A DNA stretch of 7,218 bases from the NCBI GenBank assembly GCA_035527455.1, contig DATLAN010000315.1, forward strand, positions 1-7,218, written 5' to 3'. Every line of letters begins with the position of its first letter. The first letter of the stretch is position 1. Shown here piece after piece: positions 1 to 5,334 of this stretch. The translations under genes and the position numbers were made by a program. The notes under the pieces are model-generated. The model was not told where the DNA came from and searched no databases. It saw nothing but the letters and a program-made list of their open reading frames with translations. The stretch comes from DATLAN01 sp035527455. GTDB taxonomy: Bacteria; Planctomycetota; Planctomycetia; Pirellulales; Thermoguttaceae.

Positions 1-281
1 CGCCACCCGTTGCTGCCGCCGACGAAACCGCTGAGGCCGACCTGGGCGGTGATATCCAGCGGCTCGGCGGAACTGAACTCGTCGAACACGAAGTACAGCC
101 CATCGGCCTGGTTGAAGATATCGCTTCCCCCGCCGGTGATCGAGTAAACGTCGCCCAGCATCACCAGCCCCCCGCCGGTCGAGTCGCCGATCTCCGCCTC
201 CATAACCAGCGCCGAATACGCGAAGTTGCCGGGAAGAAGCACCGTGCAAACAATGATGGCCAGCGCAACGAATTTCCTCAT
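1..281 (-). CDS. Secreted protein, N-terminal part (gene runs off the left edge)
   Basis: An open frame starts at ATG 281-279 and continues without a stop to base 1: 93 full codons. It opens with a signal peptide: basic MRK, a hydrophobic core (FVALAIIVCTVLL), and a likely cleavage site near AYSA at residues 26-29. A strong Shine-Dalgarno sequence, AGGAGA at 293-288, lies 6 nt before the ATG and fixes the start. The mature part is rich in Gly, Asp and aromatics, with the segment YSITGGGSDIFNQADGLYF followed by FVFDE and ITAQV. This resembles the beta-sandwich modules of secreted planctomycete and myxobacterial proteins, where a pattern like TGGGSDIWGTADxFHFVYQPLSGD precedes WAKAGxMIR. Here the window ends at NGW, just where that second motif would come. 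The module match is from memory. The protein is secreted; its function is unknown. A C-terminal PEP-CTERM anchor is possible but out of view. Confidence 0.8.
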   Translation of the reverse strand, partial: MRKFVALAIIVCTVLLPGNFAYSALVMEAEIGDSTGGGLVMLGDVYSITGGGSDIFNQADGLYFVFDEFSSAEPLDITAQVGLSGFVGGSNGW

Positions 282-325
282 CGTTTCTCTCCTGTCAGGG
301 AAAGCGGGGATTGACGGCCTGTTTC

Positions 326-350
326 GACGAAAACGCAGTTACTCTGTTCC
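326..350 (-). promoter_or_regulatory. Candidate ECF-sigma promoter for the secreted-protein gene
   Basis: On the minus strand, GGAAC (350-346) is followed after exactly 16 nt by CGTC (329-326). GGAAC at -35 and CGTC at -10, spaced 16-17 nt, is the general pattern of group 4 (ECF) sigma promoters. Transcription would start near 319, giving a leader of about 38 nt that contains the AGGAGA ribosome binding site before the ATG at 281. The ECF sigma gene at 854 is divergent from this gene, so it is an obvious candidate to use the site. ECF specificity varies between subfamilies, so this is a motif match only. Confidence 0.4.
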
Positions 351-476
351 GAGCGAAAGGGGCTGATGTCCAGCGCGAATCACGCACGAACAGCCCACCT
401 CAAACAAACCGTTCGAATCGTCATTCAAGCGATGCTAACGCCTTGCCTCGACTGATGGTTGAGGACCCGATTACGA

Positions 477-496
477 GTTCGGGCACGCGCCCGAAC
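477..496. repeat. Perfect inverted repeat, 8-bp arms, 4-nt spacer
   Basis: GTTCGGGC (477-484) and GCCCGAAC (489-496) are exact reverse complements separated by ACGC. It could be a stable hairpin in RNA or a protein-binding palindrome in DNA. No T-run follows on either strand, so it is not a typical intrinsic terminator. It sits between the candidate ECF promoter and the AT-rich core. Confidence 0.55.
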
Positions 497-566
497 ACAA
501 CCTATGACACAATGGAAGCGCAAGGCTCCAGGAAACAACCAGCCCATCATAATAGCTATAACCGAT

Positions 567-595
567 ACTTTAACGATTATTGACACATACGTCAA
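567..595 (-). promoter_or_regulatory. Weak candidate sigma-70-type promoter facing the secreted-protein gene
   Basis: Reading the minus strand, TTGACG (595-590, 5 of 6 to consensus) is followed after 17 nt by TAAAGT (572-567, 4 of 6). It lies in the AT-rich core. A transcript would have a leader of about 280 nt before ATG 281, which makes this less attractive than the ECF-like site nearer the gene. It overlaps the TTGAC palindrome. Confidence 0.25.
580..595. promoter_or_regulatory. TTGAC-N6-GTCAA palindrome, possible operator
   Basis: TTGAC (580-584) and GTCAA (591-595) form a perfect 5-bp inverted repeat with a 6-nt centre. Each arm also reads as the start of a -35 hexamer: TTGACA on the plus strand, TTGACG on the minus strand. 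A dimeric regulator bound here could affect transcription both ways. No good -10 lies 16-18 nt downstream on the plus strand, so I call an operator-like site and not a plus-strand promoter. Confidence 0.3.
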
Positions 596-669
596 CATGC
601 CCGATCTAAATATTCCGCACTTTTTTCTCGATATAAGAATTCATAACCCTTGTGATATCAGCAGGTTAA

Positions 670-690
670 GCACCACTACACGCGTGGTGC
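670..690. repeat. Inverted repeat, 7-bp arms
   Basis: GCACCAC (670-676) and GTGGTGC (684-690) are exact reverse complements with a 7-nt spacer. No T-run follows. It lies at the edge of the AT-rich core upstream of the sigma factor gene, so it could be an operator or a leader hairpin. Confidence 0.4.
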
Positions 691-853
691 AAGCGTGATG
701 GCGACTTTTCGTGACGGGGGAGTAGTGGCCCCGGATTGCGACACGACCCTTCGCGCAGGGGCCCCGGTGCGAGTACAATACGCCAAACGAGTTCGAGAAA
801 GCCCGTCCGTCCTATCGGGTGGGCAGAACCCATCGCGTTTCGGCATTCGGACG

Positions 854-1483
854 ATGAGCCACCCCCCCGATGACGATCTCCTTCTGGTCCACCGTGCCCT
901 GAAAGGTGACTTCGGGGCGTTCGAATCCTTGGTGACCAAGTACGAGCGGCAGATCTATGGGCTGGCGCTGAGGATTGTTCGAGGGGTGCATGATGCCGAG
1001 GAAGTGGTGCAGCAGACTTTCCTCAGCCTGATCGAGAAGCTGGACGGTTTTCGGGAGGAGGCCCGATTCTCGACCTGGTTGACGCGAATCGCGACCAATC
1101 AAGCGCTGGAACTGCTGCGACGACGCACCCGCCGGCAGACGGTGCCGTTGAGGGAAGACGGCTCGGAGAACTACGAGGACGAGCTGCCGCACCCGGAGTT
1201 CATCGCCCAGTGGCGGGAAACGCCCGACGAAATCGCCGCCCGGCACGAAACCCGCGAGCTGCTCGACCGGGCGCTGGACGATCTCGACGAGAAGTATCGG
1301 CTGGTCTTCGTGCTTCGCGACGTGGAGGGCCTCTCGACCGCCGAGACGGCCGAAACGTTGGGGATCAGCCCCTCGAACGTCAAGGTTCGCCTGTTGCGGG
1401 CGCGCCTGATGCTCCGCGAGCGGCTCACTCGCCAGTTCGGCGACGAGGCCGCCCGACTCTATCCGGGGCACGAGCGTCCTTGA
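854..1483 (+). CDS. RNA polymerase sigma factor, ECF (group 4) family
   Basis: A 209-residue protein with the two domains of ECF sigma factors and little else. Sigma region 2 covers about residues 19-95: the DAEEVVQQTFL stretch (47-57) for core and -10 binding, then FSTWLTRIATNQALELLRRR (72-91). Region 4 covers about 132-191, with a helix-turn-helix GLSTAETAETLGISPSNVKV (159-178) that would read the -35 element, then RLLRARLMLRERL. An acidic linker (100-130) joins them. The frame stays open upstream to GTG 695, but those 53 residues do not look like sigma factor and the fold starts right after the ATG at 854, so I chose 854. No clear ribosome binding site precedes it. No zinc-finger or membrane anti-sigma gene follows, and the next gene is a transporter, so control of its activity is not visible here. 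Confidence 0.9.
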   Translation: MSHPPDDDLLLVHRALKGDFGAFESLVTKYERQIYGLALRIVRGVHDAEEVVQQTFLSLIEKLDGFREEARFSTWLTRIATNQALELLRRRTRRQTVPLREDGSENYEDELPHPEFIAQWRETPDEIAARHETRELLDRALDDLDEKYRLVFVLRDVEGLSTAETAETLGISPSNVKVRLLRARLMLRERLTRQFGDEAARLYPGHERP

Positions 1484-1539
1484 GTGGATTCACCTGGGAG
1501 GCTTGCCGCCGGATGGGTTTCCGGGAATGTCGTAACCTG

Positions 1540-1569
1540 TTGACAGATCGACGCTTTATTCGCTAGAAG
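1540..1569 (+). promoter_or_regulatory. Candidate sigma-70-type promoter for the symporter/usp pair
   Basis: A perfect TTGACA (1540-1545) is followed after 18 nt by TAGAAG (1564-1569, 4 of 6 to TATAAT). It lies in the 162-bp gap after the sigma factor gene. Transcription would start near 1576, about 70 nt before the ATG at 1646. No hairpin plus T-run separates it from the sigma gene, so read-through is also possible. Confidence 0.45.
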
Positions 1570-1645
1570 GGCGTCATCGGACCTTATCCCGATTCCTGGA
1601 GCAGCCGGCAAACCGATCCCGCTGTTGAATGGCCCTTCCCCCTGG

Positions 1646-3481
1646 ATGAACATTGACATGCCGATGAGCCGCCGATTTCGCCCCACGACGTTCTGCTTGG
1701 CGCTTCTTCTGTTCGGACTGCTGGTCACTTCTTTATGGGCGGCCGTAAAGCATCAACAGCCTCCCGAAGGCAACGCCGCAGGGTCCGCTAAGGAGATTTG
1801 GACTCTCAAGGAAATCGAGGTCGAGAAGTCTGAGCTGACTGGATGGGAACAGGAAGTCGACGGGTTTTTCGGGAAGTACCTCGTCACGCCGCTGAAGGTT
1901 GTGCTGTTCTACGATTTCGGGACCTCCCGGTGGCTCAATCGGCACGCAGAGCCCGTGGTCGACTGCCCGACGTGCAAGGCCAAGTTCGAGAACGTCAAGC
2001 CCTGGCCGGTCGATCCGGTGTCCGAAGTGGCTTCGTGTCTGAAGTGTGCCGCCGAGGGAAAGCAGACGCAGATTCAGATCGTCCGAGGGACCAGCGTTCC
2101 GCTGGTGGTCCTGTGGCTGCTTGCGGGAGCCATTTTTTTTACGTTGCGAATGCGCTTCATCAACTTCCGGGGGTTCTGGCACGGCATCCGCTTGACCAAG
2201 GGAGACTACGACAAACCCGAGGAAACCGGCGAAGTCTCGCATTTCCAGGCCCTCGCCTCGGCACTTTCGGCGACGATCGGGCTGGGCAACATCGCCGGCG
2301 TGGCCATCGCCGTGATCAACGGCGGTCCCGGGGCCGTCTTCTGGATGATCGTAGCCGGCCTGCTGGGCATGACCAGCAAGTTCGCCGAATGCACGCTCAG
2401 TCAGATGTACCGCAAGGTCGCTCCCGACGGCACGGTCTCCGGCGGACCGATGCACTACCTCCACGAGGGCCTCAAGGAGAAGCGGATCTTCGGCCTGAGC
2501 CTGGGGCCGCTGGGCGTCGTGCTGGGCGTGGGGTTTGCGATAATGTGTATGGGCGGATCGTTCGGCGGCGGATGTGCATTCCAGGTCAGCCAGTCGCTGG
2601 GGCCGATCAGGGCAAAGTTGACCTTCCTGCAAGACGCTCCCTGGCTTTACGGCCTGGTGCTGGCGGTGATGGTGGGCCTGGTGATCATCGGGGGCATCCG
2701 CCGGATCGCCGCCACGGCCGAGAAGATCGTCCCCTTGATGTGCATCATTTACGTGCTGATGGCCGTCTGGATTCTCTTGGCCAACTTCTCCCACATCGGA
2801 TCGGCCTTCGCGTTGATCTTCACCGAAGCGTTCCGGTGGGAATCGGTCTACGGCGGTTTCCTCGGCGTGCTGGTGATCGGCATCAAGCGGGCGGCGTTTT
2901 CCAACGAAGCCGGCATCGGGTCGGCCGCCATCGCCCACGCCGCCGCCAAAACGGAAGAACCCGTCCGCGAGGGCATCGTCGCGTCGTTGGGACCCTTTAT
3001 CGACACGGTCGTGATTTGCACCATGACGGGCCTGGTCGTCGTGATTACCGGGGTCTATGACAAAGGCAACCCCGAGTTCGCCGACGTGCCGGGGTACACC
3101 CAAATGATCGACACCGAAAAGGGTGCTGCCCTGACGTCATTGGCCGTGGGAACCGCCGGCGACGTCTTCCCCTGGATCCTCTGCCTGGCCGTGTTCCTGT
3201 TCGCCTATTCGACGATGATCTCCTGGTCCTACTACGGCGAGCGTTGCTGGTCCCACCTGTTCGGCACCCGGGTGTCGCTGATCTACAAGCTGCTGTTCTT
3301 GGTGTTCGTGGTGTTGGGGTCCGTGGTGACGGCCTCGAACATCAAGGATTTCTCCGATTTCATGATCCTCTCGATGGCCTTTCCCAACATCCTCGGCGTT
3401 GCGCTGATGAGTGGAAAGATACGTCACGCCCTGGACGACTACTGGCGGCGATACAAGGCGGGAGAAATGGAACGGAAGTGA
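1646..3481 (+). CDS. Sodium/amino-acid (alanine/glycine) symporter, AGCS family, with Cys4 zinc-ribbon-like insert
   Basis: A 611-residue inner-membrane carrier that by family should import alanine, glycine or a similar amino acid with Na+. AGCS signatures are clear: GLGNIAGVAIAVINGGPG begins at residue 212, followed by FWMIVAGLLGMTSKFAE, and NEAGIGSAAIAHAAA begins at 420. Many hydrophobic segments fill residues 150-590, and a basic tail ends in EMERK. The N-terminus is unusual. After a hydrophobic segment (about 14-34) come roughly 115 extra residues with C107-x2-C110-x20-C131-x2-C134, a zinc-ribbon pattern, before the first conserved carrier helix (about 150-170). Typical family members have about 450-550 residues. 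Possible starts are ATG 1646, 1658 and 1664 (or TTG 1625); none has a good ribosome binding site, and 1646 is an arbitrary first-ATG choice. The usp gene follows after 28 bp. The exact substrate cannot be read from sequence. Confidence 0.92.
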   Translation: MNIDMPMSRRFRPTTFCLALLLFGLLVTSLWAAVKHQQPPEGNAAGSAKEIWTLKEIEVEKSELTGWEQEVDGFFGKYLVTPLKVVLFYDFGTSRWLNRHAEPVVDCPTCKAKFENVKPWPVDPVSEVASCLKCAAEGKQTQIQIVRGTSVPLVVLWLLAGAIFFTLRMRFINFRGFWHGIRLTKGDYDKPEETGEVSHFQALASALSATIGLGNIAGVAIAVINGGPGAVFWMIVAGLLGMTSKFAECTLSQMYRKVAPDGTVSGGPMHYLHEGLKEKRIFGLSLGPLGVVLGVGFAIMCMGGSFGGGCAFQVSQSLGPIRAKLTFLQDAPWLYGLVLAVMVGLVIIGGIRRIAATAEKIVPLMCIIYVLMAVWILLANFSHIGSAFALIFTEAFRWESVYGGFLGVLVIGIKRAAFSNEAGIGSAAIAHAAAKTEEPVREGIVASLGPFIDTVVICTMTGLVVVITGVYDKGNPEFADVPGYTQMIDTEKGAALTSLAVGTAGDVFPWILCLAVFLFAYSTMISWSYYGERCWSHLFGTRVSLIYKLLFLVFVVLGSVVTASNIKDFSDFMILSMAFPNILGVALMSGKIRHALDDYWRRYKAGEMERK

Positions 3482-3494
3482 ACTGCCTTTTCTT

Positions 3495-3502
3495 GGAGGG
3501 AG
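3495..3502 (+). promoter_or_regulatory. Strong ribosome binding site of the usp gene
   Basis: GGAGGGAG lies 7-8 nt before ATG 3510 and decides the start. The frame is open further upstream into the symporter gene, but that part overlaps coding sequence and lacks a universal stress protein pattern. Confidence 0.75.
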
Positions 3503-3509
3503 ACGAAAC

Positions 3510-3941
3510 ATGAGTTGGTTGTCTCGACACACGGTCGTCGTGCCCATCGATTTCTCGGAAGACTCGTTCGCCGCGCTGCAAACCGCGCGAGAGCTGGCCG
3601 ACGAGCCGGGTTATCTTCACGTGATCCACGTGCTGCCGGACCTCGAACCGAACGAGCCGGGAATCATCTGGTCGACCATCGACGACGAGAGCCGTACCCG
3701 GCACGCCACCGCCGCGCTGAAGAAAGAACTCGTCCAGCGGGATTGCGACGACGGCATGCACGTGGTCATCCGTTTCGGCAACCCGGGCCACGAGATCGCC
3801 CGATACGCCAAGCAGGTGAACGCCGGGCTGGTCGTGCTCTCCAGCCACGGACGGACCGGCCTGGAGCATCTGCTGATCGGCTCGGTGGCCGAGCGGGTCG
3901 TTCACCTGGTCCATTGTCCGGTGTTGGTGCTGAAGAAGTAG
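3510..3941 (+). CDS. Universal stress protein, UspA family
   Basis: A 143-residue single-domain cytoplasmic protein, the usual size for UspA. It starts VVVPIDFSEDS, where D14 is the conserved residue near the nucleotide base, and ends with the nucleotide-binding loop SSHG(111-114)-x9-GS(124-125) followed by VAERVVHLVHCPVLVLKK. The family motif is G-2x-G-9x-G(S/T). Here its first Gly is Ser111, a substitution I recall in other UspA proteins, so ATP binding is likely but not certain. The short gap after the symporter gene and the strong ribosome binding site suggest co-transcription. UspA proteins encoded beside transporters often modulate or report on transport in stress; that role here is inference. 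Confidence 0.92.
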   Translation: MSWLSRHTVVVPIDFSEDSFAALQTARELADEPGYLHVIHVLPDLEPNEPGIIWSTIDDESRTRHATAALKKELVQRDCDDGMHVVIRFGNPGHEIARYAKQVNAGLVVLSSHGRTGLEHLLIGSVAERVVHLVHCPVLVLKK

Positions 3942-3976
3942 TTTTCAGTTTTCAGTTGTCAGTTGTCAGTTGTCAG
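3942..3976 (+). repeat. Heptanucleotide tandem array A (TTKTCAG x5)
   Basis: Five head-to-tail 7-mers begin directly after the usp stop codon: TTTTCAG, TTTTCAG, then TTGTCAG three times. A degenerate sixth unit (TAATCGG) follows. The period is 7 bp, the same as the two G/C-rich arrays downstream, and all share a CAGT core when read in that phase. The abutment on the usp stop makes it part of that gene's 3' untranslated region. Confidence 0.9.
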
Positions 3977-4004
3977 TAATCGGAGGTCCGTCGGGGATCA
4001 GTCC

Positions 4005-4053
4005 GGGACTGGGGACTGGGGGCTCGGGGTTGGGGACTCGGGATTGGGGAATG
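4005..4053 (+). repeat. Heptanucleotide tandem array B (GGGRYTS x7), G-quadruplex-prone on plus strand
   Basis: Seven 7-bp units run without gaps: GGGACTG, GGGACTG, GGGGCTC, GGGGTTG, GGGACTC, GGGATTG, GGGAATG. The plus strand therefore has eight G-runs of three to five separated by 2-4 nt, which meets the usual G-quadruplex pattern several times over. It is inverted relative to array C, 83 bp downstream. Confidence 0.9.
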
Positions 4054-4056
4054 ATT

Positions 4057-4074
4057 ATCTCGCTGGGACGAGAT
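4057..4074. repeat. Short hairpin between arrays B and C
   Basis: ATCTCG (4057-4062) and CGAGAT (4069-4074) are reverse complements around a 6-nt loop. A second imperfect inverted pair follows, CGTCT (4082-4086) and AGACG (4096-4100). Both lie in the spacer enclosed by the inverted heptamer arrays and add to a nested folded structure. Confidence 0.45.
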
Positions 4075-4136
4075 GCAGCCACGTCTGGCGGAGCGAGACG
4101 GCTACTTTGACTGTACGAACATTTGACCATCTCGTT

Positions 4137-4192
4137 CAGTCCCCGAGCCCCCAGCCCCGAGTCCCCAGCCCCGAGTCCCCAGCCCCGAGTCC
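4137..4192 (-). repeat. Heptanucleotide tandem array C, inverted relative to array B
   Basis: Eight 7-bp units on the plus strand: CAGTCCC, CGAGCCC, then CCAGCCC and CGAGTCC alternating three times. The alternation makes a 14-bp higher-order repeat. Read on the minus strand the units are GGGACTC/GGGCTGG-like, the same class as array B, so B and C form an imperfect inverted repeat of about 50 bp around an 83-bp spacer. G-runs lie on the minus strand. Confidence 0.9.
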
Positions 4193-4196
4193 CCAT

Positions 4197-4218
4197 CGGC
4201 TGCGGCTACGCCGCGCCG
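4197..4218. repeat. GC-rich palindrome at the right edge of the repeat region
   Basis: CGGC-T-GCGGC (4197-4206) pairs with GCCGC-GCCG (4210-4218) around a TAC loop, with T4201 bulged: nine base pairs. No T-run follows, so it is a poor intrinsic terminator. It may be the end of a dispersed repeat unit that includes the arrays. Confidence 0.45.
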
Positions 4219-4240
4219 GGGAGAAGCCGACATAACGGAT

Positions 4241-4270
4241 TTGACGTGAACCACACGATTGAGATAGAAT
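4241..4270 (+). promoter_or_regulatory. Promoter for the SUMF1-like/trkH pair (sigma-70 type)
   Basis: TTGACG (4241-4246, 5 of 6) and TAGAAT (4265-4270, 5 of 6) are 18 nt apart. A start near 4277 gives a leader of about 38 nt to ATG 4315. The layout closely matches the candidate before the symporter gene (TTGACA, 18 nt, TAGAAG). It lies just after the repeat cluster. Confidence 0.55.
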
Positions 4271-4314
4271 CCCTGCGGAAACGCATTCCCCGAAATGGCT
4301 CGCGAGGCGGCGAG

Positions 4315-5334
4315 ATGTTCTGCGCGAAAGGATTCCCGGCCTTGGTGGCGATGTCGGTCTTGTCGGTCGGCCTCGTGCGGGCGGAGATCCTCATCGAGTT
4401 CGTCCCGGTGGGCAACCCGCAAAACCTCGCCGACACGGAAGTGATGAACGACGGAGCCGGGGGCTTCGGAAGCGTCGACCGGAAGTACTGGATCGGCAAG
4501 TACGAGGTCACGGCCGGGCAGTATGCCGAGTTCCTCGACGCCGTGGCCGACGACGATCCGTACGGGCTGTACAGCACGTCGATGTGGAACAGTTCCACCG
4601 GCTGTAAGATCGAGCGGACCGGCAGCCCGGGTGGTTACAGTTACTCGGTGTCCTCCGATCGCGCCGACCGGCCGGTCAACTACGTCGGTTTTTGGGACGC
4701 CTGCCGCTTCGCCAACTGGCTGCACAACGGCCAGCCGCAGGGGCCGCAAGGTCCCGAAACGACCGAACGCGGGGCCTACGACCTCGACGGCTACACCGGC
4801 GACGACGGCCGAACGATCGCCCGAAACGCCGCGGCCAAGGTGTGGATCCCCAGCGAGGACGAGTGGTACAAGGCGGCGTATTACGACGGCGTCGCGGACG
4901 TGTACTACGACTATCCCACCGGCACGGATTTGGTGCCCGACAACCGGCACATCACCCCCGACTTGGGCAACAACGCGAACTTCTACGAGGAGGGCTTCAC
5001 CATCGACGGCCCTTACTGGACGACCGAAGTCGGGGCGTTCGAGAACTCCGCCAGCCCCTACGGCACCTTCGACCAGGGCGGCAACGTCAAGGAGTGGACC
5101 GAGAGCCTGCTCTCGATCGACGACCCCTACCGCATCTTTCGCGGCGGTTCCTTTTCCGGCAGCAACGGCTCCACCCGCCTGCACGCCAACTATCGCCACA
5201 TCGACCTGGGCCCCTCGTACGCGAGCAGCGGCGTGGGATTCCGCGTGGCGAGCATCCCGGAGCCGGGCACGCTCACGCTGCTGGCCATCGGCGGTTTGGG
5301 TTTGCTCGGGTATCTCGCCCGAAAACGGCCATGA
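4315..5334 (+). CDS. Secreted SUMF1/FGE-fold protein with PEP-CTERM sorting signal
   Basis: A 339-residue secreted protein. Residues 1-23 form a signal peptide with likely cleavage at VRA|E. Residues about 28-310 match the formylglycine-generating-enzyme-sulfatase fold (C-type-lectin-like): DTEVMNDG (40-47), IGKYEVTAGQYAEFL (60-74), then RPVNYVGFWDACRFANWL, WIPSEDEWYKAAYY, GTFDQGGNVKEWTE and RGGSF (276-280), ending GVGFRVA. Residues 314-339 are the PEP-CTERM signal: IPEP, a hydrophobic stretch, then ARKRP, normally recognised by exosortase at the inner membrane. True FGE has two copper-binding cysteines just after RGGSF; here that stretch is SGSNGSTRLHANYR with none, so formylglycine synthesis is unlikely and a binding or structural role fits better. 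GAGG at 4304-4307 sets ATG 4315; the frame is open upstream and an in-frame GTG 4246 overlaps the promoter. The stop overlaps the trkH start. Confidence 0.88.
   Translation: MFCAKGFPALVAMSVLSVGLVRAEILIEFVPVGNPQNLADTEVMNDGAGGFGSVDRKYWIGKYEVTAGQYAEFLDAVADDDPYGLYSTSMWNSSTGCKIERTGSPGGYSYSVSSDRADRPVNYVGFWDACRFANWLHNGQPQGPQGPETTERGAYDLDGYTGDDGRTIARNAAAKVWIPSEDEWYKAAYYDGVADVYYDYPTGTDLVPDNRHITPDLGNNANFYEEGFTIDGPYWTTEVGAFENSASPYGTFDQGGNVKEWTESLLSIDDPYRIFRGGSFSGSNGSTRLHANYRHIDLGPSYASSGVGFRVASIPEPGTLTLLAIGGLGLLGYLARKRP

Larger units (their letters stand above)
282..853. other. Long divergent intergenic control region
   Basis: These 572 bases separate the minus-strand secreted-protein gene from the plus-strand sigma factor gene. 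The open frames in it have no recognisable protein features and I regard them as chance. It holds a candidate ECF promoter (326-350), a perfect 8-bp-stem inverted repeat (477-496), an AT-rich core (541-660, 42 G/C of 120 by hand count), a TTGAC palindrome (580-595), and an inverted repeat at 670-690. A separated inverted pair, GGCCCC (727-732) and GGGGCC (758-763), could form a leader hairpin, and TACAAT (774-779) resembles a -10 box but has no good -35 partner. The length and structure suggest complex control of one or both flanking genes, or a lost or inserted sequence. Confidence 0.6.

Noticed and set aside
477..496. Intrinsic terminator
   Set aside because: The stem is good but no T-run follows on either strand and no gene ends nearby.
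311..698. Two overlapping plus-strand open frames (311-583 and 459-698)
   Set aside because: Low-complexity Arg/Thr/Asn-rich translations in the divergent control region, with no domain pattern.
774..779. TACAAT as the -10 box of the sigma factor promoter
   Set aside because: No acceptable -35 hexamer lies 16-18 nt upstream.
695..853. N-terminal extension of the sigma factor from GTG 695
   Set aside because: The 53 residues have no sigma-factor resemblance, while the conserved fold begins right after ATG 854.
1733..3103. 456-codon minus-strand frame opposite the symporter gene
   Set aside because: It is antisense to a clear AGCS coding sequence; its His/Asp/Gly/Gln-rich content is typical of a shadow frame in G+C-rich DNA.
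4005..4192. CRISPR array
   Set aside because: Units are contiguous 7-mers without spacers, far shorter than CRISPR repeats, and no cas genes are present.
4692..5330. Upstream extension of the trkH frame into the FGE-fold gene
   Set aside because: The translation is Arg-rich shadow sequence; TrkH homology starts at MNKVH, coded from ATG 5331.
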